Shown here one piece after another: positions 39,397 to 52,200 of a stretch of DNA of 64,000 nucleotides. Position numbers and translations under genes: made by a program. Source of the DNA: Botryococcus braunii (Eukaryota > Chlorophyta > Trebouxiophyceae). Under the pieces are notes generated by a model, which saw nothing but the letters and a program-made list of their open reading frames with translations, did no database searches and had not been told where the DNA came from. Positions within the stretch are counted from its first letter, which is position 1. Every line of letters starts with the position of its first letter. Location: positions 214,840 through 278,839 of the forward strand of contig KV908515.1 of assembly GCA_002005505.1 (NCBI GenBank). Reading direction: 5' to 3'.

Positions 39397-40775
39397 TGTT
39401 GTAGGTAATGACCTAGATCAGGTAATTACTTAGGGAGCATTACTGTTGGACTTATTCAGAGATATTCTTCTGACTCATCCTAGGCAAAACAGTCGTGCAT
39501 GCCAGGCTGCCCTGGACGGCACAACACTGTTGGGCCTTAGGTGCAAACTACTGCAGACTTCTTCCAGCTAGTCCTAGGAACTTGGCTGTGAAGCGACATA
39601 ATTCCTTGACAGACCTCAGTCTTCCTCACGTAACTTCACATAGAGGTTTGGACAACTTTGCATTGACTCACACAGCATCGTGGCACTCAGTGGAACTTGT
39701 TTTTTGGGACCTCGAATACGTCTTCGAGGTCAGTAAAACTAATTCTTAGGCGGCCACATCAGTGTGTTTAATTAGGTACAGAAAATGGGACCTTTAGGTA
39801 TTTTGTCTAGGACACATCATCCGTATTGGATTACCAATTAGGGACTTTTTGGAATGAGAAGCTTTCAGGGACTCGACTTTTATCGAGTCCCTTGGGCGCC
39901 AAACACGGTCAGGTATTTAACTGCTGGAGGCGACAGACTCGTCATTCGTTGGTTGGCCGAATCCTGTGCCACGGAATGGAAGTCCTGTCTGTTTGCTACA
40001 AGTTGAAGCTTGCTATTGCATATTTGATTTGTGTTTGAGACAGTCGCACTTGCTTTTTGGTTGCCGCAAGGGAAGGCGCTCCTGTCGAACCTGTATCAGT
40101 CGCGCGCAAAGGGTACGTTGGCAATTTGACAGATGATAGAATAGCATGATGTATTTGATAACCACTGCATTTGCAATGTTGCTCATTGCTCTGGCTAAAT
40201 CGTAATGCTTGGGGCAATAGGTGTGTCGAGGTCTGACTGACGAAACCTCTACAGTGCATTGACAAATCCTTTTGCGGACTTACAGGTATTGATGTAGTTG
40301 TGATTTATTGAGATAATTCCTATTTGGTTAGATATTTCGTTGACTGTCGCAAAGCTGTGCTGTTAGGTCGTCAAGGGAACGAGTGTGCCGGACTCAGGTC
40401 CGGCACAGAACATGTTTGAGACGATGCTATGAAACCAGCTGATGTGAGAAGTAATTTATGCGTATATGAGATTGTGCCAGTAGGGCAAGCAGTAATATTG
40501 TCCCATGTAATCGATTCGTTGGTTGGCCGAATCCTGTGCCACGGAATGGAAGTCCTGTCTGTTTGCTACAAGTTGAAGCTTGCTATTGCATATTTGATTT
40601 GTGTTTGAGACAGTCGCACTTGCTTTTTGGTTGCCGCAAGGGAAGGCGCTCCTGTCGAACCTGTATCAGTCGCGCGCAAAGGGTGTGTCGAGGTCTGACT
40701 GACGAAACCTCTACAGTGCATTGACAAATCCTTTTGCGGACTTACAGGTGTTCTCTCTGCCCATAACCTTTCACA
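39397..40775 (+). repeat. Copia-1 5' LTR (copy C)
   Basis: 1379 bp, TGTTGTAGG to TTTCACA. Hairpins: GACCTCGAA/TTCGAGGTC near 39709-39732, GGGACTCGA/TCGAGTCCC near 39869-39892 and TGCCGGAC/GTCCGGCA near 40386-40405. Internal direct repeats are 39944-40114 with 40514-40684 (171 bp) and 40220-40287 with 40682-40749 (68 bp). Copies D and E are almost identical, so the family was recently active. Confidence 0.92.
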
Positions 40776-40790
40776 GGTTATGGGCCCACC
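40776..40790 (+). promoter_or_regulatory. Copia-1 primer-binding site, initiator tRNA-Met anticodon arm
   Basis: GGTTATGGGCCCACC directly follows the LTR. It is complementary to the anticodon arm of eukaryotic initiator tRNA-Met (GGUGGGCCCAUAACC, from memory), not to a tRNA 3' end. Drosophila copia uses this half-tRNA priming. The LTR end CCCATAACC (40760-40768) is the reverse complement of the first nine bases, so LTR end and primer site can pair across TTTCACA. Confidence 0.85.
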
Positions 40791-40926
40791 TGCCCATCGA
40801 GCTACGCCGAAGCCAAGGTTGCAGAGTACGAGGAGTCCGCCTTGAATACCTGCTGCACGTCATATCCAGAACGATTCATATCTGCAAAGTGACCCAGACT
40901 TGCAGAAACCCATAACCTTTCACACA

Positions 40927-42874
40927 ATGACCCAGTCTGCGGAATCATCTCCAATGGACCAGCTGAACCAACAGCCTCCTGTAAGTCTGGGTGGTCAATC
41001 CACAGAACAGGAGAAGACAGCACTCCCAGTGGTTTCGATACTGACAGCCTTACTGCACGAGGACACAACAAAGCCATCAACAACAAATGTTAAGGTAGCC
41101 CATCCCTTATTAAAGGATGGGTGGAATTTCAAGTCCTGGCTTTATGATCTGACCACTGCAGCTATCCACAAGGAGTGCACGGAGGCCTTTCAGAAACCCC
41201 TTCCTTTCACGAGAGCAAATGCTGCTGCCATGATGCTGATCACTGGCAGTGTCCCAGTGGAGTGGAGTCCTATGTTGACAATGAAGCCCTCTGCCTTTGA
41301 TGCCCTGTTATACATAGCCAATAAGTTCACTGGAGGACACAACAAGTCTGTTAACCGCCAGTGGCTACACACACTCAAAACAGAGCACATGACCAGGGAG
41401 GAGACGTTCGAGACATTTGTCATGAAAAAATTCATACTTTTCCAGAACCTCCTGGACAACTCCCACTCCATTGACCCCGAAGATGTCACTAATGCTATTG
41501 TGGATTGTCTCCCCACTGAGCTAGCACAGTTCAAAGGAGCACTCTATGGGCATTGTTGCGGGCGCTCCTCAGAAGATGTGGTAAAAATCCTGCAGAGCCA
41601 TGCCTATGGTGCTGGCTTCAATGACCAGCTCCCTCGACCTCTTCCCAAGGCAGCGGCAGTCCTCCCAAAGTCCCAGGACCCTGAGGCAGACCAGTCAGAG
41701 CAAGACAGAAAGAGGTCACGAAAAGTCAGGTGCTGGGAGTGTGGGAGCCGTGGACACATCAGCAAGGAGTGCACAAAATGGAAAAAGGGTACTGGAGAGG
41801 AGCAAGCTGGCGACAGAAGTAAGCATTCACTGCCAAGTGTTCCCTCTGCATCCAACAGTACCCATGTTCCATGTCCTAAAAACGCAGAAGCCGTTCCTAT
41901 CTCACTGCCCAGTGTGACGTTTAATGTATTACAAAGTGGTGGGATAGGGCACTCGTGCGAGGAATGGCTTGTGGACTCTGGGGCTACTGTCCACCTGGTT
42001 AATGACTTTGGTGTATTGCAGAACCCCACAGTGTACACAGAACCACGTCAACTGCAGTTGGCTACATCAGAGTCTCATGGTTCCATCATTGCTAGTGGGA
42101 GTGTGTGTCTGGTGAATGCAGAAGGGCAGTTACTGTGGCTCCATAATGTACAATGTGTTCCACAGGCCAGCACAAATCTCTTGTCTGTATCAGCTGGGGT
42201 AAGGGATGGTATTCAATTTGTTCCACGTGAGAATGGGACCTACAGCAGTCTGGTGGGACCCATGGGTTGGGAGTGCAGCATTGTAGAAAGATATGGGTTG
42301 TATGTTCTGAGGGGAATTTATCCCACCAAATATCAGGTGGCTTGTCAAGTGTGTGTGAACCCTATGTCTGCACATCATGCTGCGCACAAACCTGCACATA
42401 ACTGCAAGTTGCGAAAACTTTGGCATGAGAGGTTAGGGCATCCTGGGAAGACAGCCACAGAGCGTTTGAGCAGGGAGGAGTTGTGTACTGGGATACCTGT
42501 GTCCCTTCTTCCTTGTTCAAAGTGCGATACTCACTGTGACCCTTGTGTTCGGGGAAAGCAGTGTAAACCATCTTTCAAGCCAAGTTCACATGAGCCGCCT
42601 CGAGTACTGCATCGAATACATGCGGATACGGTTGGTGCCATGTCAACTCCTGGCGTTGAAGGGGAAAAGTTTTCTGTCACAGTAGTGGATGAGTTGTCTA
42701 ATTTCGTTTCAGTGTTACCAGTCACTAGCAAGGCTACCATTGCATCTCATTTGACAGACACTACTACATACTGGGAGAGACAGACAGAATCCAAGGTTAA
42801 GGCGGTTAGGACTGACAGGGGCACAGAGTTCTTGAATAAAACGTTTCATGGGTTCTGTACAGAGAATGGCATTC
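40927..42874 (+). pseudogene. Copia-1 copy X: Gag-protease-integrase, cut in the integrase core
   Basis: Frame from ATG at 40927 (MTQSAESSPMDQ). An upstream in-frame ATG at 40900 lies in the leader. Order: Gag with CCHC knuckle CWECGSRGHISKEC (about residue 269), aspartic protease motif WLVDSGATVHLVND (about 346), integrase HHCC (HERLGHPG about 500, then CSKCDTHCDPC), and core up to RTDRGTEFLNKTF (about 628). The frame ends at GGCATTC (42874), where a reversed LTR begins at TGTGAAAGG. In the second copy the same sequence goes on as CATTCACACTGAGACC, so this copy was split here. The missing second half lies inverted at 44253-47767. Confidence 0.92.
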
Positions 42875-44252
42875 TGTGAAAGGTTATGGGCAGAGAGAAC
42901 ACCTGTAAGTCCGCAAAAGGATTTGTCAATGCACTGTAGAGGTTTCGTCAGTCAGACCTCGACACACCCTTTGCGCGCGACTGATACAGGTTCGACAGGA
43001 GCGCCTTCCCTTGCGGCAACCAAAAAGCAAGTGCGACTGTCTCAAACACAAATCAAATATGCAATAGCAAGCTTCAACTTGTAGCAAACAGACAGGACTT
43101 CCATTCCGTGGCACAGGATTCGGCCAACCAACGAATCGATTACATGGGACAATATTACTGCTTGCCCTACTGGCACAATCTCATATACGCATAAATTACT
43201 TCTCACATCAGCTGGTTTTATAGCATCGTCTCCAACATGTTCTGTGCCGGACCTGAGTCCGGCACACTCGTTCCCTTGACGACCTAACAGCACAGCTTTG
43301 CGACAGTCAGCGAAATATCTAACCAAATAGGAATTATCTCATTAAATCACAACTACATCAATACCTGTAAGTCCGCAAAAGGATTTGTCAATGCACTGTA
43401 GAGGTTTCGTCAGTCAGACCTCGACACACCTATTACCCCAAGCATTACGATTTAGCCAGAGCAATGAGCAACATTGCAAATGCAGTGGTTATCAAATACA
43501 TCATGCTATTCTATCATCTGTCAAAGTGCCAACGTACCCTTTGCGCGCGACTGATACAGGTTCGACAGGAGCGCCTTCCCTTGCGGCAACCAAAAAGCAA
43601 GTGCGACTGTCTCAAACACAAATCAAATATGCAATAGCAAGCTTCAACTTGTAGCAAACAGACAGGACTTCCATTCCGTGGCACAGGATTCGGCCAACCA
43701 ACGAATGACGAGTCTGTCGCCTCCAGCAGTTAAATACCTGACCGTGTTTGGCGCCCAAGGGACTCGATAAAAGTCGAGTCCCTGAAAGCTTCTCATTCCA
43801 AAAGTCCCTAATTGGTAATCCAATACGGATGATGTGTCCTAGACAAAATACCTAAAGGTCCCATTTTCTGTACCTAATTAAACACACTGATGTGGCCGCC
43901 TAAGAATTAGTTTGACTGACCTCGAAGACGTATTCGAGGTCCCAAAAAACAAGTTCCACTGAGTGCCACGATGCTGTGTGAGTCAATGCAAAGTTGTCCA
44001 AACCTCTATGTGAAGTTACGTGAGGAAGACTGAGGTCTGTCAAGGAATTATGTCGCTTCACAGCCAAGTTCCTAGGACTAGCTGGAAGAAGTATGCAGTA
44101 GTTTGCACCTAAGGCCCAACAGTGTTGTGCCGTCCAGGGCAGCCTGGCATGCACGACTGTTTTGCCTAGGATGAGTCAGAAGAATACCTCTGAATAAGTC
44201 CAACAGTAATGCTCCCTAAGTAATTACCTGATCTAGGTCATTACCTACAACA
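42875..44252 (-). repeat. Copia-1 LTR in reverse orientation (copy D)
   Basis: 1378 bp, near-identical reverse complement of LTR C. At its right end CCTACAACA is followed by CTTCCCCTTGG, the reversed polypurine tract CCAAGGGGAAG, so this is the 3' LTR of the minus-strand pol segment to its right. Its left edge abuts CATTC (42870-42874). Confidence 0.92.
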
Positions 44253-47200
44253 CTTCCCCTTGGACGTTTCAGAGGTCCAGCTATTGTACTACTTCTCAGG
44301 CAACGCCCACTGTAGTACATGCTTCTGGGTCAGGCGTGCTTCGGGGAGATACTAGTGAAGGAGGTAGCTAATCTCCTCACCCTCTGCCTTTGCCCGTGGT
44401 CACTCGGTCGTGGTGAACACCAGCCGGAAAATAAGACGTCACTCGCGTGAAACGACACCAAGTGTATTGCGGTGAATCTTGAACAACACAGGGACGAGTG
44501 GTTTCGTAAAGATGTCCGCCACATTCTTCTGGGTGGGTACATACTTACGTCCACGTCACCCTGAATGACAGCAGCACGTGCATGGTGAAATGCCACAGCA
44601 ACATGCTTGGTGTACTTGGAATTTACAAGATTCCGTAAATTCCGATCACACCCAGAGTTATCAATGAACAGAGGAGGTTTCCACACATCAACATGAATCT
44701 CCTCCAAGAAACCGCGAAGCCAAATGGCTTCTTTGACAGCATGACTAGCAGCTCGAAACTCTGATTCCATTGTTGATGTAGCAGTGGCACTTTGTTTCTT
44801 GCTGCCCCAAACAACTGACCCACCATAAACTTGGAACACGAAACCTGTAGTGGATGCTCGCATATCTAGATCACCCGCATAGTCGGCATCGACATAACCC
44901 TCAAGAGGAGATGTGCCCCCACCAAGCTGGAGTGCAAGATCCCGAGTGTCCTTCAAATACCGGACCACTCGAAGACCTTCTTGCATATGTGCAGTGGTAG
45001 GTGTGCCTCTATACCGTGAAAGAACCCCTACCGCATGAGCAATATCAGGACGTGTGGTATTAGCTAAATACAGAAGAGAGCCAATCAGCTCACAGTAACG
45101 ATGCCCAGGTTCCAAAGCAACCCCAGCCCCATCAATGGGATTGGACTGAGTGGAGTGACTGGTGTGCACAAAGATTTACTCATGGGTGTGTCATAGGCCC
45201 GTGTGTCACCACTAAGTCCAAAACTGTCCACCAATGCATCTATCTTCAGCCCACTACTCATCCACATCAGCTTCCGCTCTCGATCTCGAACAATCTGACA
45301 TCCCAGGAAATCCTTGACTTCCCCAAGATCATGAATAGAAACCTCTTTCCCTATAGTCTCCTTAAAGGCCAATACACGTGGGAGAGCCTTTGACATGATC
45401 AGCATGTCGTCTACAAAGAGAACCAAATACACAGGATCTTCCCCTGGAACATTTGACACATAGATTCCTGCATCTGACATGCATGCAGTAAATCCATGTT
45501 TAGCCAGTGTGGCATCAAGCGTATGATACCAGGCACGTGGAGCTTGTTTGAGGCCGTACAGAGCCTTACGCAAGCGACACACTTGGGGACCACCATTGTG
45601 AAATCCTGGAGGTTGAGTAACGTAAACCTCTTCCTCCATTCCCCATTCAAAAAGGCCGTTTTTATATCGAGCTGATGAATTTCCATATCCTCAGCAGCTG
45701 CCTTACACAGAAGAACACGTCGAGCCCCAAAGCTACTGGTGGGTGCGAAGACTTCGTCCACATCAATACCCTGAATTTGACGACATCCTTGTGCAACAAG
45801 ACGAGCTTTGTACCTTATAACATTACCATGGGCATCGACTTTTACAGAATAGATCCAGTGAACTGGGATGACTTTCTTTCCTCTGGGTCTTTCAGTGTAC
45901 TCAAAGCACTCATGAGCATCGAGAGAGTTCTTCTCCTCGATCATGGCTTGTTCCCAAAACACCCACTGATCAGACATTCGTGCCTCACGATAGTTACTTG
46001 GTACAGGAATCTTGCTAAATCTCACTCCTGCAGGACTAGCAAGGCAAGCACGTAGAAAAGCAATACTGGCAGGTTCACTGGCATCCCCTCCTGAATCCGC
46101 GGTACGGAACACACATGAAGGCATCTCCCCACTGGGTTCTGCCCCATCTTGCTCATGCAAAATGTCTCTAACAATCCTGGCAGATCCTGCCCATGGATTA
46201 TCTGAGCTCTGCCTTGTGGCAGATGGCAGATTATCAAAGAATGCAACCTTGCCTCTGGATCTCATCTGACCCACTACTCTCTGTGCTTCCTGACTCCCGC
46301 TCTCATCTTCTCTCACAGCAACAGCAGTTATCATCTCTTCATGTTCACATACCATCTCAGAATGGTCCACTGCGTCATGCACATTGCTAACTCGAAGTCG
46401 AGTTTCACGATCAGATTCACATTTTGCATTAACAAGCCTCCCTACAGCCTCATCACGTACATGCATAGCAACAGCATTGTCATCGCTACACTGATCAACA
46501 GCACTTGAATCACCCTCCACTGCAGAGTCAGTGTCAACTCCAGTACCCCTCCCAGTACATTCTGCTTCTCCTGCTTCCCCTACGTCTCCTGCTTCCCCTG
46601 GTTCCCTGGACGTTGTAATCCCCCCTTCTTCTGTACTGATGTCATCATGTACAGTGACGGTGGTAGGAGCTTCATCAGCAGCTTTGATCCCAGCCTGCTC
46701 TGTGATGTCACCAGACTTGGGTTGCTGTTTACGAGCATTTCGTTGCTGCAGACGCTCTGCACGTGTCAAAGCTCCAGGCTGCAGCTGGAAACGTGCCGTA
46801 CCACCAGGCCAGGGGAATGCGCCCGGGGTGCGTGAAGTTGGAGACTTGGCCAGTGGTACTGCCATGAGTCTCAGTCGGGCTATGGTGCGAATCCCTCCAC
46901 TGGTGGTTGGTGCAGAGGTCCCATGCCTGGTAGCAGCATGCATGCGCCTGGGCACCTCACTGACTCCAGGTGATTGGCTTGAGGATGCTGGACGAGGCGC
47001 TGTAGAGCCAGGAGACGCCACTGGGGATGACGCGGCGGGGGCGCAGGGTGCAGTGAGGTTGGAGTGCCTAGTGCGCGCAGGGGGTGCACAAGGTGCGCGG
47101 GGTGCAGTGGGGTCTGGATGCAGTCGGGCAGTTTGAGGGCGAGCTGGGGAGGGTTCATCGTCCTCGCTACTGTTGTCCTCCATGGGAATTGTTGCCTCAG

Positions 47201-47767
47201 TGGATGCAGGGGTCTCCAATTCCACAGGATTCAGGTCCTGGTCCAGGCTGGGTCCCGGTTGAGGTGAGGCTGGGTCCGGATCCAGGCTAGATCCAGGCTG
47301 GGTTGCAGATACAGGACCGGGCCCAGCAGCTTGCAGCCCAATGGCAGACGCACCACTTGGCTCTCCACAAAATGTACACTCGGAGACACCACTGTCCTAC
47401 CAGGCAGTCGGACCTTGTACCCCTTGGTGTGTGGACAGTATCCCACAAACATACCTGCCTCAGACTGTGCACCCAAAGATGACACCTGGTGTTTGGCATG
47501 TTTCACGTATGCCAAACAGCCCCACTTGCGCAAATGGGACAGATCAGGGACAGAGCCAGTGAACATTTCAAATGGGGTTTTCTCCGACCAGAGACTGGCA
47601 TCACATTATGTAAATATGCAGCAGTAAGCATTGCATCCACCCAAAGACTCTCATCTGCCTGAACACCCAACAGCAATGTTCTGGCCTTCTCTTTCAATGT
47701 TCGATTCATTCTCTCAGCAACTCCATTCTGCTGTGGAGTATACGCGGCAGAGGTCTCAGTGTGAATG
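44253..47767 (-). pseudogene. Copia-1 second half, inverted: integrase end, reverse transcriptase, RNase H
   Basis: Read from 47767 downward it starts exactly at the CATTC break: AAYTPQQNGVAERMNRTLKE, a Pro/Ser-rich linker, then reverse transcriptase (VIPVHWIYSVKVDAHGNV near 45870, active-site FVDDML near 45410), then RNase H (GYVDADYAGDLD near 44890, ATSTMESEFRAASHAVKEA). The polypurine tract lies at 44253-44263. At least five one-base shifts break it: near 47580, 47370, 45635 (AFLNGE against MEEEVYV), 45160 and 44546. It is probably a chimera of two copies (see findings). Confidence 0.9.
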
Positions 47768-49140
47768 TGTTGTAGGTAATGACCTAGATCAGGTAATTAC
47801 TTAGGGAGCATTACTGTTGGACTTATTCAGAGGTATTCTTCTGACTCATCCTAGGCAAAACAGTCGTGCATGCCAGGCTGCCCTGGACGGCACAACACTG
47901 TTGGGCCTTAGGTGCAAACTACTGCATACTTCTTCCAGCTAGTCCTAGGAACTTGGCTGTGAAGCGACATAATTCCTTGACAGACCTCAGTCTTCCTCAC
48001 GTAACTTCACATAGAGGTTTGGACAACTTTGCATTGACTCACACAGCATCGTGGCACTCAGTGGAACTTGTTTTTTGGGACCTCGAATACGTCTTCGAGG
48101 TCATTCAAACTAATTCTTAGGCGGCCACATCAGTGTGTTTAATTAGGTACAGAAAATGGGACCTTTAGGTATTTTGTCTAGGACACATCATCCGTATTGG
48201 ATTACCAATTAGGGACCTTTTGGAATGAGAAGCTTTCAGGGACTCGACTTTTATCGAGTCCCTTGGGCGCCAAACACGGTCAGGTATTTAACTGCTGGAG
48301 GCGACAGACTCGTCATTCGTTGGTTGGCCGAATCCTGTGCCACGGAATGGAAGTCCTGTCTGTTTGCTACAAGTTGAAGCTTGCTATTGCATATTTGATT
48401 TGTCTTTGAGACAGTCGCACTTGCTTTTTGGTTGCCGCAAGGGAAGGCGCTCCTGTCGAACCTGTATCAGTCGCGCGCAAAGGGTACGTGGCACTTTGAC
48501 AGATAATAGAATAGCATGATGATTTGATAACCACTGCATTTGCAAGTTGCTCATTGCTCTGGCTAAATCGTAATGCTGGGGCAATAGGTGTGTCGAGGTC
48601 TGACTGACGAAACCTCTACAGTGCATTGACAAATCCTTTTGCGGACTTACAGGTATTGATGTAGTTGTGATTTAATGAATAATTCCTATTTGGTTAGATA
48701 TTTCGTTGACTGTCGCAAAGCTGTGCTGTTAGGTTGTCAAGGGAACGAGTGTGCCGGACTCAGGTCCGGCACAGAACATGTCTGAGACGATGCTATAAAA
48801 CCAGCTGATGTGAGAAGTAATTTATGCGTATATGAGATTGTGCCAGTAGGGCAAGCAGTAATATTGTCCCATGTAATCAATTCGTTGGTTGGCCGAATCC
48901 TGTGCCACGGAATGGAAGTCCTGTCTGTTTGCTACAAGTTGAAGCTTGCTATTGCATATTTGATTTGTCTTTGAGACAGTCGCACTTGCTTTTTGGTTGC
49001 CGCAAGGGAAGGCGCTCCTGTCGAACCTGTATCAGTCGCGCGCAAAGGGTGTGTCGAGGTCTGACTGACGAAACCTCTACAGTGCATTGACAAATCCTTT
49101 TGCGGACTTACAGGTGTTCTCTCTGCCCATAACCTTTACA
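47768..49140 (+). repeat. Copia-1 LTR, forward (copy E)
   Basis: 1373 bp from TGTTGTAGG to TTTACA (one C lost from the usual TTTCACA). It is preceded by GAATG (47763-47767) and followed by primer site GGTTATGGGCCCACC (49141-49155), so it is the 5' LTR of copy Y. Same hairpins and internal duplication as copy C. Confidence 0.92.
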
Positions 49141-49291
49141 GGTTATGGGCCCACCTGCCCATCGAGCTACGCCGAAGCCAAGGTTGCAGAGTACGAGGAG
49201 TCCGCCTTGAATACCTGCTGCACGTCATATCCAGAACGATTCATATCTGCAAAGTGACCCAGACTTGCAGAAACCCATAACCTTTCACACA

Positions 49292-52200
49292 ATGACCCAG
49301 TCTGCGGAATCATCTCCAATGGACCAGCTGAACCAACAGCCTCCTGTAAGTCTGGGGGTCAATCCACAGAACAGGAGAAGACAGCACTCCCAGTGGTTTC
49401 GATACTGACAGCCTTACTGCACGAGGACACAACAAAGCCATCAACAACGAATGTTAAGGTAGCCCATCCCTTATTAAAGGATGGGTGGAATTTCAAGTCC
49501 TGGCTTTATGATCTGACCACTGCAGCTATTCCCAAGGAGTGCACGGAGGCCTTTCAGAAACCCCTTCCTTTCACGAGAGCAAATGCTGCTGCCATGATGC
49601 TGATCACTGGCAGTGTCCCAGTGGAGTGGAGTCCTATGTTGACAATGAAGCCCTCTGCCTTTGATGCCCTGTTATACATAGCCAATAAGTTCACTGGAGG
49701 ACACAACAAGTCTGTTAACCGCCAGTGGCTACACACACTCAAAACAGAGCACATGACCAGGGAGGAGACGTTCGAGACATTTGTCATGAAAAAATTCATA
49801 CTTTTCCAGAACCTCCTGGACAACTCCCACTCCATTGACCCCGAAGATGTCACTAATGCTATTGTGGATTGTCTCCCCACTGAGCTAGCACAGTTCAAAG
49901 GAGCACTCTATGGGCATTGTTGCGGGCGCTCCTCAGAAGATGTGGTAAAAATCCTGCAGAGCCATGCCTATGGTGCTGGCTTCAATGACCAGCTCCCTCG
50001 ACCTCTTCCCAAGGCAGCGGCAGTCCTCCCAAAGTCCCAGGACCCTGAGGCAGACCAGTCAGAGCAAGACAGAAAGAGGTCACGAAAAGTCAGGTGCTGG
50101 GAGTGTGGGAGCCGTGGACACATCAGCAAGGAGTGCACAAAATGGAAAAAGGGTACTGGAGAGGAGCAAGCTGGCGACAGAAGTAAGCATTCACTGCCAA
50201 GTGTTCCCTCTGCATCCAACAGTACCCATGTTCCATGTCCTAAAAACGCAGAAGCCGTTCCTATCTCACTGCCCAGTGTGACGTTTAATGTATTACAAAG
50301 TGGTGGGATAGGGCACTCGTGCGAGGAATGGCTTGTGGACTCTGGGGCTACTGTCCACCTGGTTAATGACTTTGGTGTATTGCAGAACCCCACAGTGTAC
50401 ACAGAACCACGTCAACTGCAGTTGGCTACATCAGAGTCTCATGGTTCCATCATTGCTAGTGGGAGTGTGTGTCTGGTGAATGCAGAAGGGCAGTTACTGT
50501 GGCTCCATAATGTACAATGTGTTCCACAGGCCAGCACAAATCTCTTGTCTGTATCAGCTGGGGTAAGGGATGGTATTCAATTTGTTCCACGTGAGAATGG
50601 GACCTACAGCAGTCTGGTGGGACCCATGGGTTGGGAGTGCAGCATTGTAGAAAGATATGGGTTGTATGTTCTGAGGGGAATTTATCCCACCAAATATCAG
50701 GTGGCTTGTCAAGTGTGTGTGAACCCTATGTCTGCACATCATGCTGCGCACAAACCTGCACATAACTGCAAGTTGCGAAAACTTTGGCATGAGAGGTTAG
50801 GGCATCCTGGGAAGACAGCCACAGAGCGTTTGAGCAGGGAGGAGTTGTGTACTGGGATACCTGTGTCCCTTCTTCCTTGTTCAAAGTGCGATACTCACTG
50901 TGACCCTTGTGTTCGGGGAAAGCAGTGTAAACCATCTTTCAAGCCAAGTTCACATGAGCCGCCTCGAGTACTGCATCGAATACATGCGGATACGGTTGGT
51001 GCCATGTCAACTCCTGGCGTTGAAGGGGAAAAGTTTTCTGTCACAGTAGTGGATGAGTTGTCTAATTTCGTTTCAGTGTTACCAGTCACTAGCAAGGCTA
51101 CCATTGCATCTCATTTGACAGACACTATTACATACTGGGAGAGACAGACAGAATCCAAGGTTAAGGCGGTTAGGACTGACAGGGGCACAGAGTTCTTGAA
51201 TAAAACGTTTCATGGGTTCTGTACAGAGAATGGCATTCACACTGAGACCTCTGCCGCGTATACTCCACAGCAGAATGGAGTTGCTGAGAGAATGAATCGA
51301 ACATTGAAAGAGAAGGCCAGAACATTGCTGTTGGGTGTTCAGGCAGATGAGAGTCTTTGGGTGGATGCAATGCTTACTGCTGCATATTTACATAATGTGA
51401 TGCCAGTCTCTGGTCAGGAGAAAACCCCATTTGAAATGTTCACTGGCTCTGTCCCTGATCTGTCCCATTTGCGCAAGTGGGGCTGTTTGGCATACGTGAA
51501 ACATGCCAAACACCAGGTGTCATCTTTGGGTGCACAGTCTGAGGCAGGTATGTTTGTGGGATACTGTCCACACACCAAGGGGTACAAGGTCCGACTGCCT
51601 GGTAGGACAGTGGTGTCTCCGAGTGTACATTTTGTGGAGAGCCAGAGTGGTGCGTCTGCCATTGGGCTGCAAGCTGCTGGGCCCGGTCCTGTATCTGCAA
51701 CCCAGCCTGGATCTAGCCTGGATCCGGACCCAGCCTCACCTCAACCGGGACCCAGCCTGGACCAGGACCTGAATCCTGTGGAATTGGAGACCCCTGCATC
51801 CACTGAGGCAACAATTCCCATGGAGGACAACAGTAGCGAGGACGATGAACCCTCCCCAGCTCGCCCTCAAACTGCCCGACTGCATCCAGACCCCACTGCA
51901 CCCCGCGCACCTTGTGCACCCCCTGCGCGCACTAGGCACTCCAACCTCACTGCACCCTGCGCCCCCGCCGCGTCATCCCCAGTGGCGTCTCCTGGCTCTA
52001 CAGCGCCTCGTCCAGCATCCTCAAGCCAATCACCTGGAGTCAGTGAGGTGCCCAGGCGCATGCATGCTGCTACCAGGCATGGGACCTCTGCACCAACCAC
52101 CAGTGGAGGGATTCGCACCATAGCCCGACTGAGACTCATGGCAGTACCACTGGCCAAGTCTCCAACTTCACGCACCCCGGGCGCATTCCCCTGGCCTGGT

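Noticed and set aside
40776..40790. Possible tRNA gene fragment at GGTTATGGGCCCACC
   Set aside because: Only the anticodon-arm complement is present, directly at an LTR end; no tRNA fold around it, so it is a primer site.
27288..49140. Repeated array with spacers resembling CRISPR or satellite DNA
   Set aside because: The repeats are about 1.4-kb LTRs with retrotransposon boundaries, not short regularly spaced units.
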